Shown here: in pieces, positions 7,939-15,527 of the stretch
Numbering within the stretch: position 1 is the stretch's first letter
How the letters are laid out: each line of letters starts with the position of its first letter
IMG/VR virus record: IMGVR_UViG_3300031722_000081
Coordinates: 1-38,376 of that record
Origin: a virus
Direction: 5' to 3' (one strand)
Length of the DNA stretch: 38,376 nucleotides
The notes under the pieces: model-generated
Database searches by the model: none
Told to the model about the DNA's origin: nothing
Seen by the model: only the letters and a program-made list of their open reading frames with translations
Translations under genes and position numbers: made by a program

Positions 7939-8303
7939 GCGAGACAAAAACAAATTTTGTGGACGTTGATGGTAGACTCCTTGCAAAAGGAGATATGCTC
8001 TCACCTACTGTTGGGGATGCAATAGGTACAGGACTCTACAGAGTGGTTTTCTTTAACGGTGATCGAGCGGCATTAGAGACGTACGGCATCCCCGCCGCTC
8101 CTTTGATATCTGCAACGTCTCAGGATATCGCTACGGGCTTTGTAGTCATTACATGCAGCAGTTGCAAGGCGTCGTTGCAGATACGCTACCTAGAAGTCAA
8201 CAGCGTGCTTATCGAGGCACCTGAGCGGCACAGGTGTAACAGGTGTAAGTTCGGCCTTCTAGCGGAGTGGGAGGTTGAAGCGGGAGGCGGTGAACCGACG
8301 TGA
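7935..8303 (+). CDS. Zinc-ribbon hypothetical protein
   Basis: 122 residues. Two CxxC knuckles, CSSC and CNRC, about 25 residues apart form a zinc ribbon in the C-terminal half; the N-terminal half is a small beta domain. Start chosen at the ATGA overlap (7935) rather than 7923. Zinc ribbons of this size often bind nucleic acid or act as adaptors; no target is visible. Confidence 0.7.
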   Translation: MSETKTNFVDVDGRLLAKGDMLSPTVGDAIGTGLYRVVFFNGDRAALETYGIPAAPLISATSQDIATGFVVITCSSCKASLQIRYLEVNSVLIEAPERHRCNRCKFGLLAEWEVEAGGGEPT

Positions 8304-8590
8304 AAGGATTCCGTGTCTGCGTGGTCTGCGGATATAAAACGTTTTCGCAAACTGCCGATTTTTTCCATCTTCCTCGTTTTCACTGCGATCAGCTTATGGC
8401 GTATCATGTCATTCATGAAGAGATCGAAGCAATAGAGAACGCAACCGATGCGCTTACGATGTTAGAGACAATCGTTCTCTGTGCCGGGTTAGAGCCTGAT
8501 ATGCGTGCAGGTATGATTGCCGTTATCGAATGGATCAAGAAGATAGGAGAAACAGAGGATGCAAGTAAACGATCAGAAACCGACCTATAG
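8300..8590 (+). CDS. Small cysteine-containing protein, GTG start
   Basis: 96 residues starting at a GTG that overlaps the previous stop (GTGA). An N-terminal CVVC followed by H and C residues (LPRFHCDQL) suggests a short metal site; the remainder is helical. No family recognised. The next gene starts inside its last 11 codons. Confidence 0.65.
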   Translation: MKGFRVCVVCGYKTFSQTADFFHLPRFHCDQLMAYHVIHEEIEAIENATDALTMLETIVLCAGLEPDMRAGMIAVIEWIKKIGETEDASKRSETDL

Positions 8591-8888
8591 CGAACGGCAA
8601 ACCCTTTTTCAAGTGCTCTTGTCCGGGGCCGCACAGACAAGAGACGGCGAGGAAAGATCCTACAACCGTTTCACAACGTCTCTCTACGGATCGTACCGTT
8701 TGGACGCGGTGAGGTCTATCATGATCAATTTGAATCTATCATATATCGATCAGGTCTATATCACTGGTGGCCGTCAAGGTTTCTGGTTTACCGGCGTAAG
8801 TTTAGATTGGCATCGTAACTTGAATTATATCAAGTGTGTGGAAGGGGTATTAAGTGAACACAGGAGAAGTGAAAGAGCCAACACGTGA
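8559..8888 (+). CDS. Hypothetical protein
   Basis: 109 residues. Starts 32 bases before the previous stop with AGGAGAAACAGAGG upstream. Polar, with a conserved-looking core LFQVLLSGAAQTRDGEER and aromatic strands later (FWFTGVSLDWH). No family recognised. Confidence 0.6.
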   Translation: MQVNDQKPTYSERQTLFQVLLSGAAQTRDGEERSYNRFTTSLYGSYRLDAVRSIMINLNLSYIDQVYITGGRQGFWFTGVSLDWHRNLNYIKCVEGVLSEHRRSERANT

Positions 8889-9138
8889 ATACGTGGTGAT
8901 CCTCAAACAGTTTACCTTTATTGACTACGATATTGTAGTACGCCGGTTGCAGAGGTTTCTTGAGGGGCAATTCAAGATCCTCTCGTATTCAGGGAGAAAA
9001 GAGCCTTACTACGTTACCCTCACCACAACGGAAGGTGAATGGTTCAAGACACATCCTTTACCCGGTGTCGTGATTATTGAACAACAATGCTCACATTGCA
9101 TGGCAGAAAGAAAGGAACAAGCATCCCATGAAATTTGA
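8854..9138 (+). CDS. Hypothetical protein, GTG start
   Basis: 94 residues from GTG 8854, with GGAAGGGG about ten bases upstream. It overlaps the previous gene by 35 bases. Contains a strand-helix-strand pattern (YVVILKQFTFIDYDIVVRRL) and a C-terminal CSHC, perhaps half of a metal site. Function unknown. Confidence 0.6.
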   Translation: MNTGEVKEPTREYVVILKQFTFIDYDIVVRRLQRFLEGQFKILSYSGRKEPYYVTLTTTEGEWFKTHPLPGVVIIEQQCSHCMAERKEQASHEI

Positions 9139-9601
9139 TAGAGAACTCTACCTCAAGACACTTGCCGCCGATGAAGCGTGCAAAGAGGCCTGCGAGCGGT
9201 ACACCAGCGCGGCCATGCGCGCCAAAGACGTACCCACGATCCATGCGTTGTATGCCGTATATAAATCTGCACATGCCGCGTACATGGAGTGCCTCTATGC
9301 CTACGGTAAGAGACAGTATGTTCATAATGATACGATGCAAGAGGCCATTTACTATACCATTTCCCCAGACGGGCATATGAACGGCCCTTTCTCTAGCACT
9401 GTTTCTTCCGGTCTAGACGCGCAAGAGATTGCCCGTCATCTCCGCATCAGATATACCTCCCCTACATGTGATGGGATCTATCTGAGCGCGATAGACGATA
9501 TGGTAATAAACATTCTTGCGGTGACGCTTACGCCCCCTGAGAACAGGCCGCATGCCCTGTTAGAAGTTATACCCACGGAGGTGTATAGTGGGCACGATTG
9601 A
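9128..9601 (+). CDS. Hypothetical protein
   Basis: 157 residues. ATG 9128 with AGAAAGGAACAAGC upstream is preferred to the TTG at 9077. The first 75 residues are alanine-rich helices (possible coiled-coil hairpin), the rest is mixed and ends in a proline-containing strand region. No family recognised. Confidence 0.7.
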   Translation: MKFDRELYLKTLAADEACKEACERYTSAAMRAKDVPTIHALYAVYKSAHAAYMECLYAYGKRQYVHNDTMQEAIYYTISPDGHMNGPFSSTVSSGLDAQEIARHLRIRYTSPTCDGIYLSAIDDMVINILAVTLTPPENRPHALLEVIPTEVYSGHD

Positions 9602-9803
9602 AGATGCTGAAGCGTACAAGGCCGGGGGAGTGTTCGCTGAACAGGTAGACGGTGTTGTGTTTCCTGATGGGCACAAGATCCCCGCAAATGAAGCCGTCAA
9701 CTGTGCATCACAATCTGCTGATATCCTCTATAGTGACAAATACGATAAGGGGCGCTTCGTGGCAGGGGTACGCGGATATTATAAACGGCGGGCGCGGCGA
9801 TGA
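9588..9803 (+). CDS. Small basic-tailed hypothetical protein, GTG start
   Basis: 71 residues. GTG 9588 has CGGAGGTG just upstream and overlaps the previous gene by 14 bases. Ends in the basic tail GYYKRRARR, which could contact nucleic acid. Last gene of the operon before the hairpin at 9819. Confidence 0.65.
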   Translation: MGTIEDAEAYKAGGVFAEQVDGVVFPDGHKIPANEAVNCASQSADILYSDKYDKGRFVAGVRGYYKRRARR

Positions 9804-9818
9804 ATAACCCATATAGAC

Positions 9819-9855
9819 CGAGAGGCCGCTAGCGAAGATTGCTAGCGGCCTCTCG
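9819..9855. terminator. Hairpin between convergent genes
   Basis: Perfect 15-base GC-rich stem (9819-9833 with 9841-9855), 7-base loop. It separates the plus-strand operon from the minus-strand gene whose stop codon sits directly against it (9856-9858). There is no clean T-run on either side, so it may end transcription in both directions only with help. Confidence 0.65.
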
Positions 9856-10026
9856 TTACCATATTTCTTTCCGCTCAGGTTTATGCTTCGCATGGTGGAG
9901 GATGTGTGCATCTACGTCCTTCTCAAGTTTTGAGTGGAAATCGCAAAGTGGGCATCTATACTCATATTGTCGTGACAGTAGCCATACCAGAAACAAAATG
10001 ATGAAAGCCCATGTGTATACCGACAT
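9856..10026 (-). CDS. 56-residue membrane-anchored C2H2-like zinc-finger protein
   Basis: A short minus-strand frame. Residues 5-18 are a hydrophobic helix (TWAFIILFLVWLLS). It is followed by a zinc-finger-like block: CPLC at residues 25-28, then histidines at 41, 44, 45 and 48 and a basic tail. AGAGGATAAAG precedes the ATG. It lies downstream of the ribbon-helix-helix gene on the same strand, so the two probably form an operon. A finger domain on a membrane anchor is unusual for so short a protein. Function unknown; the motif layout is what persuades me it is real. Confidence 0.6.
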   Translation of the reverse strand: MSVYTWAFIILFLVWLLSRQYEYRCPLCDFHSKLEKDVDAHILHHAKHKPERKEIW

Positions 10027-10034
10027 CTTTATCC

Positions 10035-10077
10035 TCTTGTCCGTGTTTTTGCGAATATTTCTTGTCCGTGTTTTTGC
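10035..10077. repeat. Two 18-base direct repeats
   Basis: TCTTGTCCGTGTTTTTGC occurs at 10035-10052 and again at 10060-10077, a 25-base period. They lie between the two minus-strand genes, just upstream of the start of the 56-residue protein, so they could bind a regulator such as the neighbouring ribbon-helix-helix protein. Confidence 0.8.
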
Positions 10078-10102
10078 TTCTTTTTTGGAGGCAAATCTCC
10101 AA

Positions 10103-10498
10103 TTATTGGGAGATCCATTCCTCTCGTTCCTGACGTGCCCTATAGGGACTCCTCACACGCTTAAACCCTATGCCGTAAATTGTCTGTACCGGTTGCCCGA
10201 TTAGCTCAGGATTGCCGTTCCCCATATATGAGTGGAAAAGCTTGGGCGCGGCGGTGAGGCGTTGCGAAACAATCACACCATCATTGACGCACACAATTTG
10301 TCGCCCTTTACCGCTATCAATGGATCGTTGATAGACTACCCATCCGGCTACAGGTGCCCGGCGTGGTGGAAGTCCTAACTCACGCCTGAGCAGATCTTCC
10401 ATGTACATGCTCCGCAAGTTTTGTTGTGTCTTTTCCTGTAGCGCATTGATCACATCACCTGAGAGCATGAACATCGTTGGCACTTTCTTTTCTGACAT
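10103..10498 (-). CDS. Ribbon-helix-helix-like DNA-binding protein
   Basis: 131 residues. The N-terminus (PTMFMLSGDVINALQEKTQQ, then helix LRSMYMEDLLRRELG) reads as a strand followed by two helices, the CopG/Arc-type DNA-binding fold, which binds operators as dimers. The C-terminal 80 residues are a separate basic beta region with no family I recognise. ATG 10498 (minus strand) has AGAAGGGGATACAACG before it; the longer frame from 10552 would cross this site. It opposes the surrounding transcription, a usual place for a phage repressor or regulator. Confidence 0.65.
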   Translation of the reverse strand: MSEKKVPTMFMLSGDVINALQEKTQQNLRSMYMEDLLRRELGLPPRRAPVAGWVVYQRSIDSGKGRQIVCVNDGVIVSQRLTAAPKLFHSYMGNGNPELIGQPVQTIYGIGFKRVRSPYRARQEREEWISQ

Positions 10499-10542
10499 CG
10501 TTGTATCCCCTTCTTCTTGAAGACAATTCCTTTTCTTTGTGT

Positions 10543-10571
10543 AGAGTATCATGCATATGTATGTCCTGCAA
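10543..10571 (-). promoter_or_regulatory. Possible promoter of the minus-strand island
   Basis: Reading on the minus strand, TTGCAG (10571-10566), 17-base spacer, TACTCT (10548-10543). About 45 bases upstream of the ribbon-helix-helix gene start. Moderate match, no other candidate is better. Confidence 0.35.
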
Positions 10572-10846
10572 GCTTTTTCATTTTGTTGAAAAAGAGAAAG
10601 GTCCCGTCATGAGGCGTATGCATATTCGTATTACATGTAAGGCGTGCGCACACGCTAAGTAGACCCCCCCCCGGTCAAAGTAGACTCATCTATTCACTCC
10701 ACATCCAGGGGCTTAACCACATCCGTATGAGACATCAGGGTGCTGCATCTCTCATGTGCAATGTGTTCCTATAGAGAAGAGAAGAGAAGACAGAAAAGAT
10801 ATGATCTTGCAGATTGAAAACATCACAAAAATACTTTGAAAACCAC
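10572..10846. other. Gap between divergent transcription units
   Basis: I see no convincing gene here. It holds a small hairpin (CTTTTTCA / TGAAAAAG, about 10573-10594), a 17-codon plus-strand frame at 10609-10662 (MRRMHIRITCKACAHAK) with GAGAAAGG upstream that is too short to trust, a run of nine C at 10664-10672, and a purine-rich GAAGA repeat near 10776-10792. It is probably the control region between the minus-strand island and the DUF932 gene. Confidence 0.5.
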
Positions 10847-10875
10847 TTGACAAATGTATTAGATAAGAGCATAAT
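10847..10875 (+). promoter_or_regulatory. Promoter of the DUF932 gene
   Basis: TTGACA (10847-10852), 17-base spacer, CATAAT (10870-10875). Its first 16 bases are identical to the promoter at 6274. The start codon of the DUF932 gene is about 70 bases further on. Confidence 0.75.
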
Positions 10876-10946
10876 TGACAGTAGAAACCCCGATGTATGC
10901 GAAACAATAAAACAACAGTTTACTAGAAGAAAGAAGGGAACTATCA

Positions 10947-11846
10947 ATGTCTAAAGCTTATCCATTCGCTGTTGCCGACTCAAGAGGCTTAGATCTTGCC
11001 ACTATCCAGCATCATGTACCGTCAATTTTTGCTTCTGAGAAGCATGATAGCCGCTCACAGCGTTACACCTATATCCCAACATCCATTATCCTCGAACAGC
11101 TCTCTAAAGAGGGCTTTGTCGTCACTGCCGCTATGCAGTCACGGTCACGCATTGAGGGCAAGACTGAGTACACAAAGCACCTTGTGCGTTTGTGCCACCG
11201 TAACGAACTGGCAAAGCAGAACCGCATTGAGGCTGTACTTATCAATTCCCACGATGGCACTTCTGCTTACAAGCTTCTGCAAGGTATGTTCCGTATGGTC
11301 TGTTCTAACGGGCAGATATCCGGGGACTACCAGACACCTATCAGCATTCATCATAAAGGCGATATTGCTAGCAACGTCGTCGAGGGCACTTTGCGTATTA
11401 TTGAAGAGAGCGGCGAACTTGCCAACTCCATCGAAGAGATGAGCCACATCTCCCTCTCACGACCCGAACAAGCACTCTTGTCTGAACTTTCCATGCGTGC
11501 CCGCTACGGTCAAGTCGAAGAAGTCGATCCCGATACCGGCATTGTCGTTGTAGGGAATGCGCCCGTTGCGTTTCGCCCAGAACAATTCTTACGCGCCCGG
11601 CGCCGTGAGGACTCCACAGACAGCAACATGAATCGCTCACTTTGGGTTACAGAGAATGTCATTCAAGAGAACATGATGCGTGGCGGCATTGCTACCCGTG
11701 ACGAACGTGGCAAAAAGCACTCCACACGCGCCGTCAACAGCGTTGACACCAACGTCAAACTAAACCAGTTGCTATGGGGACTAGCCGAAGGGATGAAAAA
11801 GATCAAGCAAGGTGCTGACATTGAGAGCCTCTTGTCTACCATGTAG
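10947..11846 (+). CDS. DUF932 (phage/plasmid-like) protein
   Basis: 299 residues, normal for this family, which is common on phages, plasmids and genomic islands and often lies near replication or defence genes; its activity is not established. The signature is visible: a tyrosine-rich N-terminal region (QRYTYIPTSIILEQL), then VLINSHDGTSAYKLLQGMFR followed by MVCSNG. SD AGAAGGGAACTATCA precedes the ATG. It has its own promoter and a hairpin terminator directly after it, so it is a one-gene unit. Confidence 0.85.
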   Translation: MSKAYPFAVADSRGLDLATIQHHVPSIFASEKHDSRSQRYTYIPTSIILEQLSKEGFVVTAAMQSRSRIEGKTEYTKHLVRLCHRNELAKQNRIEAVLINSHDGTSAYKLLQGMFRMVCSNGQISGDYQTPISIHHKGDIASNVVEGTLRIIEESGELANSIEEMSHISLSRPEQALLSELSMRARYGQVEEVDPDTGIVVVGNAPVAFRPEQFLRARRREDSTDSNMNRSLWVTENVIQENMMRGGIATRDERGKKHSTRAVNSVDTNVKLNQLLWGLAEGMKKIKQGADIESLLSTM

Positions 11847-11854
11847 TGAAACCT

Positions 11855-11883
11855 GTAAGGAGTGGTACCTCATCACTCCTTAC
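11855..11883. terminator. Hairpin after the DUF932 gene
   Basis: GTAAGGAGTG (11855-11864) pairs with CACTCCTTAC (11874-11883) around a 9-base loop, followed by TCTCTTCTCTTATTC. Position nine bases after the stop supports termination. Confidence 0.65.
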
Positions 11884-11930
11884 TCTCTTCTCTTATTCGA
11901 CAAATATTCTATCTATAAGGAGAAACGACA

Positions 11931-12389
11931 ATGACGAATCATACACCTATTGGCTATGTTTGGAGTGACTCTACTGTCCTTTGTCATGATGCAGCAACTT
12001 CTCTCTATGACCCTGATAAAGACGAAGGAAACGAGATGGGTAGTGCTGGTGCAATCTTCGAGTGGGACGAAGATGCTACGACTCTCTACTGTGAAGAACA
12101 TAACCAGACGTTACTAGAATGCGCTGGTTATCAGCTTGACGACGACGACGAACCAGGAGAAGAAGAAGAAGACTCTGCCGACATATGCAATCTTTCGTAT
12201 AGCTATCTATCTTCCTTGCCTACACTCAGTGTAGGGCAATCTGATAATCTGAAGATAGAGACGGATAAAGCGCGTGTCTGGTTGGCGCGTACGTCCATTG
12301 GAGACGGTGAGAAGTTTAAGCACCGTGTTTCCATTGAGAATTACCGCAATGGAAAATGGGAAACTGTTTACGACTATGAAGCGCTCTAA
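11931..12389 (+). CDS. Acidic protein with Cys/His metal site, paralogue of the 13534 gene
   Basis: 152 residues. ATAAGGAGAAACGACA precedes the ATG. The N-terminal half has LCHDA and, about 35 residues on, LYCEEH, followed by the acidic run DDDDEPGEEEED. The gene at 13534 has the same layout with LCPSC, LYCDDC and an acidic tail, so the two are likely duplicates; here two cysteines are replaced by histidine and alanine. The C-terminal half (residues about 85-152) is a separate beta domain missing from the smaller paralogue. Function unknown. Confidence 0.7.
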   Translation: MTNHTPIGYVWSDSTVLCHDAATSLYDPDKDEGNEMGSAGAIFEWDEDATTLYCEEHNQTLLECAGYQLDDDDEPGEEEEDSADICNLSYSYLSSLPTLSVGQSDNLKIETDKARVWLARTSIGDGEKFKHRVSIENYRNGKWETVYDYEAL

Positions 12390-12417
12390 AGACTAGCAAG
12401 AAGAAGAGGATTCCATC

Positions 12418-12963
12418 ATGACAACGACAACGACAATGAGTGCAATGCAACAGCTAGAACACGCTGAACGCATCCGAAGAGGGTACCCTACGGCTATGTT
12501 ACGTGCATCCTCTGTCCCAGTTCTTCAAGGCATAGGACACGTACTAGAAATACCAGAGACCGACTCTTATATCTCACAGTACGGACTCTATCGTCTCATC
12601 AACACCTTCATTGATAGGCAAGTAGGACTTGCTCACTACCGTATCCAGCAAGAGAAGAAGTACGTCACACAACCTATTGCAACACCTCACGACATACCCG
12701 TTTTCTCTACACATTTGATGCCAGAGAGTGAACTTGACACGCTTTGTAAAAGGCTTCAGAGCGTCTCTGGCAAGCATGAGGATGCCTATAAACACATAGC
12801 CTCTCTTATTGAGCGTGAGACCAGGGTAGCGCGTGCTAGCATGCATAGCGGTGGTGTTGTGACACATGTTATTCTCTCACTACGGTTATATGCATGCGTG
12901 TGCCTCTCGCAACAGTTACGCTCCTGCATAGCCCGTGTGTGTGATCTACTAGAAGGGAAATAG
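12418..12963 (+). CDS. Hypothetical helical protein
   Basis: 181 residues. SD AAGAGGATTCCATC, the leader form shared with several genes here. The N-terminus has a threonine run (MTTTTTM), so a start at the internal ATG 12436 cannot be ruled out. Mostly alpha-helical with long amphipathic helices near residues 85-135. No family recognised. Confidence 0.65.
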   Translation: MTTTTTMSAMQQLEHAERIRRGYPTAMLRASSVPVLQGIGHVLEIPETDSYISQYGLYRLINTFIDRQVGLAHYRIQQEKKYVTQPIATPHDIPVFSTHLMPESELDTLCKRLQSVSGKHEDAYKHIASLIERETRVARASMHSGGVVTHVILSLRLYACVCLSQQLRSCIARVCDLLEGK

Positions 12964-12967
12964 ACAA

Positions 12968-13147
12968 ATGACAAAGAAAACTATACGCTGCAATAATTGC
13001 TATCGACTGCTCACAATAAAAGAGATGTCAGTCTATGACCTCATCTGGCAACGGAGCGGAGATATGTATTGTAAGCATTGCCGAGCCTGTGTAGATGATT
13101 GTAGACGTACGCCTTGCCTAGCAAAAAGGAATGCACATGTACAATAG
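12968..13147 (+). CDS. 59-residue cysteine-rich zinc-binding protein
   Basis: Four bases after the previous stop, with AAGGGAAATAGACAA before the ATG. Cysteines at 8 and 11 (CNNC), 35 and 38 (CKHC), 41, 45 and 50 form a compact treble-clef or double-knuckle zinc site. The next gene starts 11 bases before its stop. Function unknown, but the regular cysteine spacing supports a real protein. Confidence 0.65.
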   Translation: MTKKTIRCNNCYRLLTIKEMSVYDLIWQRSGDMYCKHCRACVDDCRRTPCLAKRNAHVQ

Positions 13148-13508
13148 TTTTGATTGGTATTGGAATGACACTACGGGCATGTATGCCCACTTACAGTCTC
13201 TACAATCGAATCCTAGTGCTTTCTTACTTGCTCTTCTCTCTATCGATAAGGAGCGGCACAAACACGACATAGCCGCTTTGCAGAAAGCTATGGCGGCTAT
13301 GGAGAAGAAGAAGCCCGCATACAATATCGATGAGGATCTCGCTACGATTGCTACACTCAAGAGTGAGATGTCCGACATTGATTCGTCTATTAAGGCGATA
13401 CAAAATGATCAGAAGAAGAGACCAGTGGCACGCGCACAAGTAGCACCAGCCCCAAAAAGGAAACGGCACACCAGACGCCTCTTTTTCTTTGGCGCAAAGC
13501 ATCTATAA
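13137..13508 (+). CDS. Coiled-coil protein with basic tail
   Basis: 123 residues. ATG 13137 is preferred to 13131 because the AAAAAGGA box is six bases from it. An aromatic N-terminus (FDWYWND) precedes a long heptad-like helix (about residues 38-95) and a basic tail with KRKRHTRR. This layout suits an oligomer that binds DNA or RNA, but no family is recognised. Confidence 0.65.
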   Translation: MYNSFDWYWNDTTGMYAHLQSLQSNPSAFLLALLSIDKERHKHDIAALQKAMAAMEKKKPAYNIDEDLATIATLKSEMSDIDSSIKAIQNDQKKRPVARAQVAPAPKRKRHTRRLFFFGAKHL

Positions 13509-13533
13509 AGGAACGGATAGAAAGGATACAACA

Positions 13534-13836
13534 ATGAATCTACAAGATATACGCCTTGACGATGGATCACTTCCTGCTTACGCGTGGCCGGGAGGATACA
13601 ACCTCTTTTACTTCGATGAAGAGAACCTTGTCTTATGCCCCTCATGTGCCAACAAAGAAGATATGTCAACAGAAGTCGTAGCCTATGATGTGAACTGGGA
13701 AGATGAATCCCTCTACTGTGACGATTGTTCAAAACAGATACACTCATCCTACGGTGATGACGAAGAAGAAGAAGAAGAAGAGAATACCATACTAGACAAT
13801 GATGCAATAAAGCGTGCTACCATAGCTGACAACTAA
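13534..13836 (+). CDS. Zinc-ribbon protein with poly-Glu tail
   Basis: 100 residues. ATG 13534 with AGAAAGGATACAACA upstream is chosen over 13489. Two pairs, CPSC and CDDC, about 37 residues apart make a zinc ribbon, followed by an acidic run (DDEEEEEEE). It is a shorter relative of the 11931 protein. Acidic tails recur in this window. A hairpin follows the stop. Confidence 0.7.
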   Translation: MNLQDIRLDDGSLPAYAWPGGYNLFYFDEENLVLCPSCANKEDMSTEVVAYDVNWEDESLYCDDCSKQIHSSYGDDEEEEEEENTILDNDAIKRATIADN

Positions 13837-13845
13837 CCAGATAAA

Positions 13846-13881
13846 CCAACGAATATTCTCATGTTCTAGAATATTCGTTGG
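13846..13881. terminator. Hairpin between the 13534 and 13957 genes
   Basis: Perfect 14-base AT-rich stem (13846-13859 with 13868-13881) and 8-base loop, ten bases after the stop. No T-run follows, so it may instead be a regulatory structure upstream of the promoter at 13888. Confidence 0.6.
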
Positions 13882-13887
13882 AAATGA

Positions 13888-13918
13888 TTGACAAATATAC
13901 CATGAAAAGGTGTATAAT
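13888..13918 (+). promoter_or_regulatory. Promoter of the 13957 gene
   Basis: TTGACA (13888-13893) and TATAAT (13913-13918) with a 19-base spacer; TGTATA at 13911 would give 17. Shares TTGACAAATATAC with the promoter at 18539. Confidence 0.65.
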
Positions 13919-13956
13919 AAAAATAAAACAACACACACAAGAAAGAGGTTTCCATC

Positions 13957-15078
13957 ATGAATGCACACACAAAAGGTATCGGTTACGCAACGTCACTGGT
14001 TACATATCGCGCTGACATCACACGTGAGGATTTTGATTCAACTGTTAAGGAATATTCCTTAACAGTTTACAAGCGTGCAAGCACACAAGCACAGTTTATC
14101 GAGGGTGCTAACTATCAGGTTGAGGGGCGTTTTTTCTGCAATGATGTGAAGATTGCACGTCACGTTAACCACCTTCTTAATGCTATCAATGCCCACAAAC
14201 GTGAGGATAACTTTGCTAAGGTCACAGGCCGTACACTTGAGTCACATCGTAACAATATCCTTTACGCACAATATGAAAAAGCCTACGATAGCTTACTGAC
14301 CTATAACTTTCCCTCTCACATCTTCCATAGTGACAAGGACGGCTATCTGATTCTCTCACCTGTTAACTTTGTTGAGGAAGAAAAGGAAGAAGACATCGTT
14401 GTCGAGACCCTTACAGAACTTGTGCTCACACATACTGAAGAGGTCGAGCAATATTATGTGCTCCTCCCACTAGAAGCACCTTACACCCCACAAAATTTTC
14501 CTTGTCTAGCGAACGGTTGCTACGATTATGAAAACTTCACTCTTGAGGATGAACTCAATATCCACCGTCTTGATAGTGGCGTTGTACGCGCTTCTAAAAC
14601 GCCTATGCGTGGCATCCGTTTCGATTATGTACATGGTCATGGTCGTTGTGTATGCGACGCGTACGTCAGCCTAAACCACGAATACAGCTATTGTAAATGT
14701 GGTCGTGAGTACCTACAAAGCGGCGTGCTCTTTAGCAATCGTAACGCGCCTGGACTCACCGATAAAGAGGCTGAGTCCATTGCAATGGCACAGTACGAAC
14801 GTGCAAGCGTCTACCTACAAGCGGCAGAAGCAGAAGTTGAGAAGGTCAAACAAGCCATTGAGGTATACTTTACTCTCTATCCTGAGGAGCGCGAATTGTT
14901 TTCAGGGCAGACACCACGCATTTTTGACAAGTACGAACGTATCGCCGCCTATGATCTACGCTGTGCGCAAGAATATTTAGAGTCTATTGTTGTTGATCTC
15001 CATGAGGATCGACAAGGTATCCAAGAAAGTGAGAAAGAAGCTATGCCAACAACCAAGCACCTCTTAATGAAGGTGTAG
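13957..15078 (+). CDS. Hypothetical protein with zinc knuckles
   Basis: 373 residues, SD AAGAAAGAGGTTTCCATC. Residues about 1-130 are mixed alpha/beta, followed by an acidic linker (VEEEKEED). Near residues 230-250 there is CVCDAYVSLNHEYSYCKC, a probable zinc-binding loop. A long helical region (about 275-370) ends the protein. The gene contains a perfect 28-base palindrome (14040-14067). Beyond the stop, another frame stays open for 45 codons. No family recognised. Confidence 0.75.
   Translation: MNAHTKGIGYATSLVTYRADITREDFDSTVKEYSLTVYKRASTQAQFIEGANYQVEGRFFCNDVKIARHVNHLLNAINAHKREDNFAKVTGRTLESHRNNILYAQYEKAYDSLLTYNFPSHIFHSDKDGYLILSPVNFVEEEKEEDIVVETLTELVLTHTEEVEQYYVLLPLEAPYTPQNFPCLANGCYDYENFTLEDELNIHRLDSGVVRASKTPMRGIRFDYVHGHGRCVCDAYVSLNHEYSYCKCGREYLQSGVLFSNRNAPGLTDKEAESIAMAQYERASVYLQAAEAEVEKVKQAIEVYFTLYPEERELFSGQTPRIFDKYERIAAYDLRCAQEYLESIVVDLHEDRQGIQESEKEAMPTTKHLLMKV
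14040..14067. repeat. 28-base perfect palindrome inside the 13957 gene
   Basis: Left half AACTGTTAAGGAAT (14040-14053) is followed without a loop by its reverse complement (14054-14067). It encodes STVKEYSLTV in the gene. No loop means it is more likely a protein-binding site on DNA than an RNA hairpin. Confidence 0.9.
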
Positions 15079-15170
15079 ATAATATCGGTGATATTGAATA
15101 TGGATATGTTGACCCGGATGGAAACGACTATGCTATTGGAGTGGCACAAGCACAAGAAGTCGAAGAATAG
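15033..15170 (+). other. Open frame continuing past the 13957 stop
   Basis: In the -1 frame relative to the 13957 gene, bases 15033-15167 are open and read as a protein-like acidic sequence (ending YAIGVAQAQEVEE) before TAG. There is no ATG and no ribosome-binding site. It may be a C-terminal extension reached by frameshift, or a tail lost by a one-base change. No convincing slippery heptamer is visible. Confidence 0.35.
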
Positions 15171-15175
15171 TTATC

Positions 15176-15215
15176 ATCCTTTAGTGATGAGGTGTAAGAC
15201 GCACCACTAAAGGAT
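15176..15215. terminator. Hairpin upstream of the 15236 gene
   Basis: ATCCTTTAGTG (15176-15186) pairs with CACTAAAGGAT (15205-15215); the 18-base loop can pair partly. It ends just before the Shine-Dalgarno AGAAGGGATACCATC. It could be a terminator or a leader structure. Confidence 0.5.
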
Positions 15216-15235
15216 ATGAAAGAAGGGATACCATC

Positions 15236-15457
15236 ATGAATCTTAAGAATGCGATCACACACTACCACCAACTACGTGCAACGGCACAAGAGGCGAATGC
15301 ACAATTCGCATATGGTAAGGTTCTCATCTGCATTGAGAACGCCCGTACGACTACAGAAGCTTTGTCATACTTGCATGACGAAGTATCTAATGCTACAAGC
15401 ACACAACGTCGTGAGATATACATTGATGCAATCTTTGCAATGCATAAGGAGAATTAG
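15236..15457 (+). CDS. Small helical hypothetical protein
   Basis: 73 residues, SD AGAAGGGATACCATC. Nearly all alpha-helical, with the pattern of a helical bundle (RATAQEANAQFAYGKVLICI). No family recognised. A 12-codon frame at 15462-15500 follows and is probably meaningless. Confidence 0.65.
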   Translation: MNLKNAITHYHQLRATAQEANAQFAYGKVLICIENARTTTEALSYLHDEVSNATSTQRREIYIDAIFAMHKEN

Positions 15458-15527
15458 ATAATGACAATTCGACTTACGCACGCTAGGGTACCCGTATAGC
15501 ACGAAAGAAGAAAGAAGAGATACCATC

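Noticed and set aside
9839-10204. 121-codon plus-strand frame
   Set aside because: It lies opposite two better minus-strand genes, starts within the terminator hairpin and shows no domain.
10664-10672. C9 run as a phase-variation tract
   Set aside because: It lies outside any supported gene and directly after the stop of a 17-codon frame, so slippage would change no known protein.
10735-10947. 70-codon minus-strand hydrophobic frame
   Set aside because: It covers the promoter of the DUF932 gene and reflects AT-rich sequence; no ribosome-binding site.
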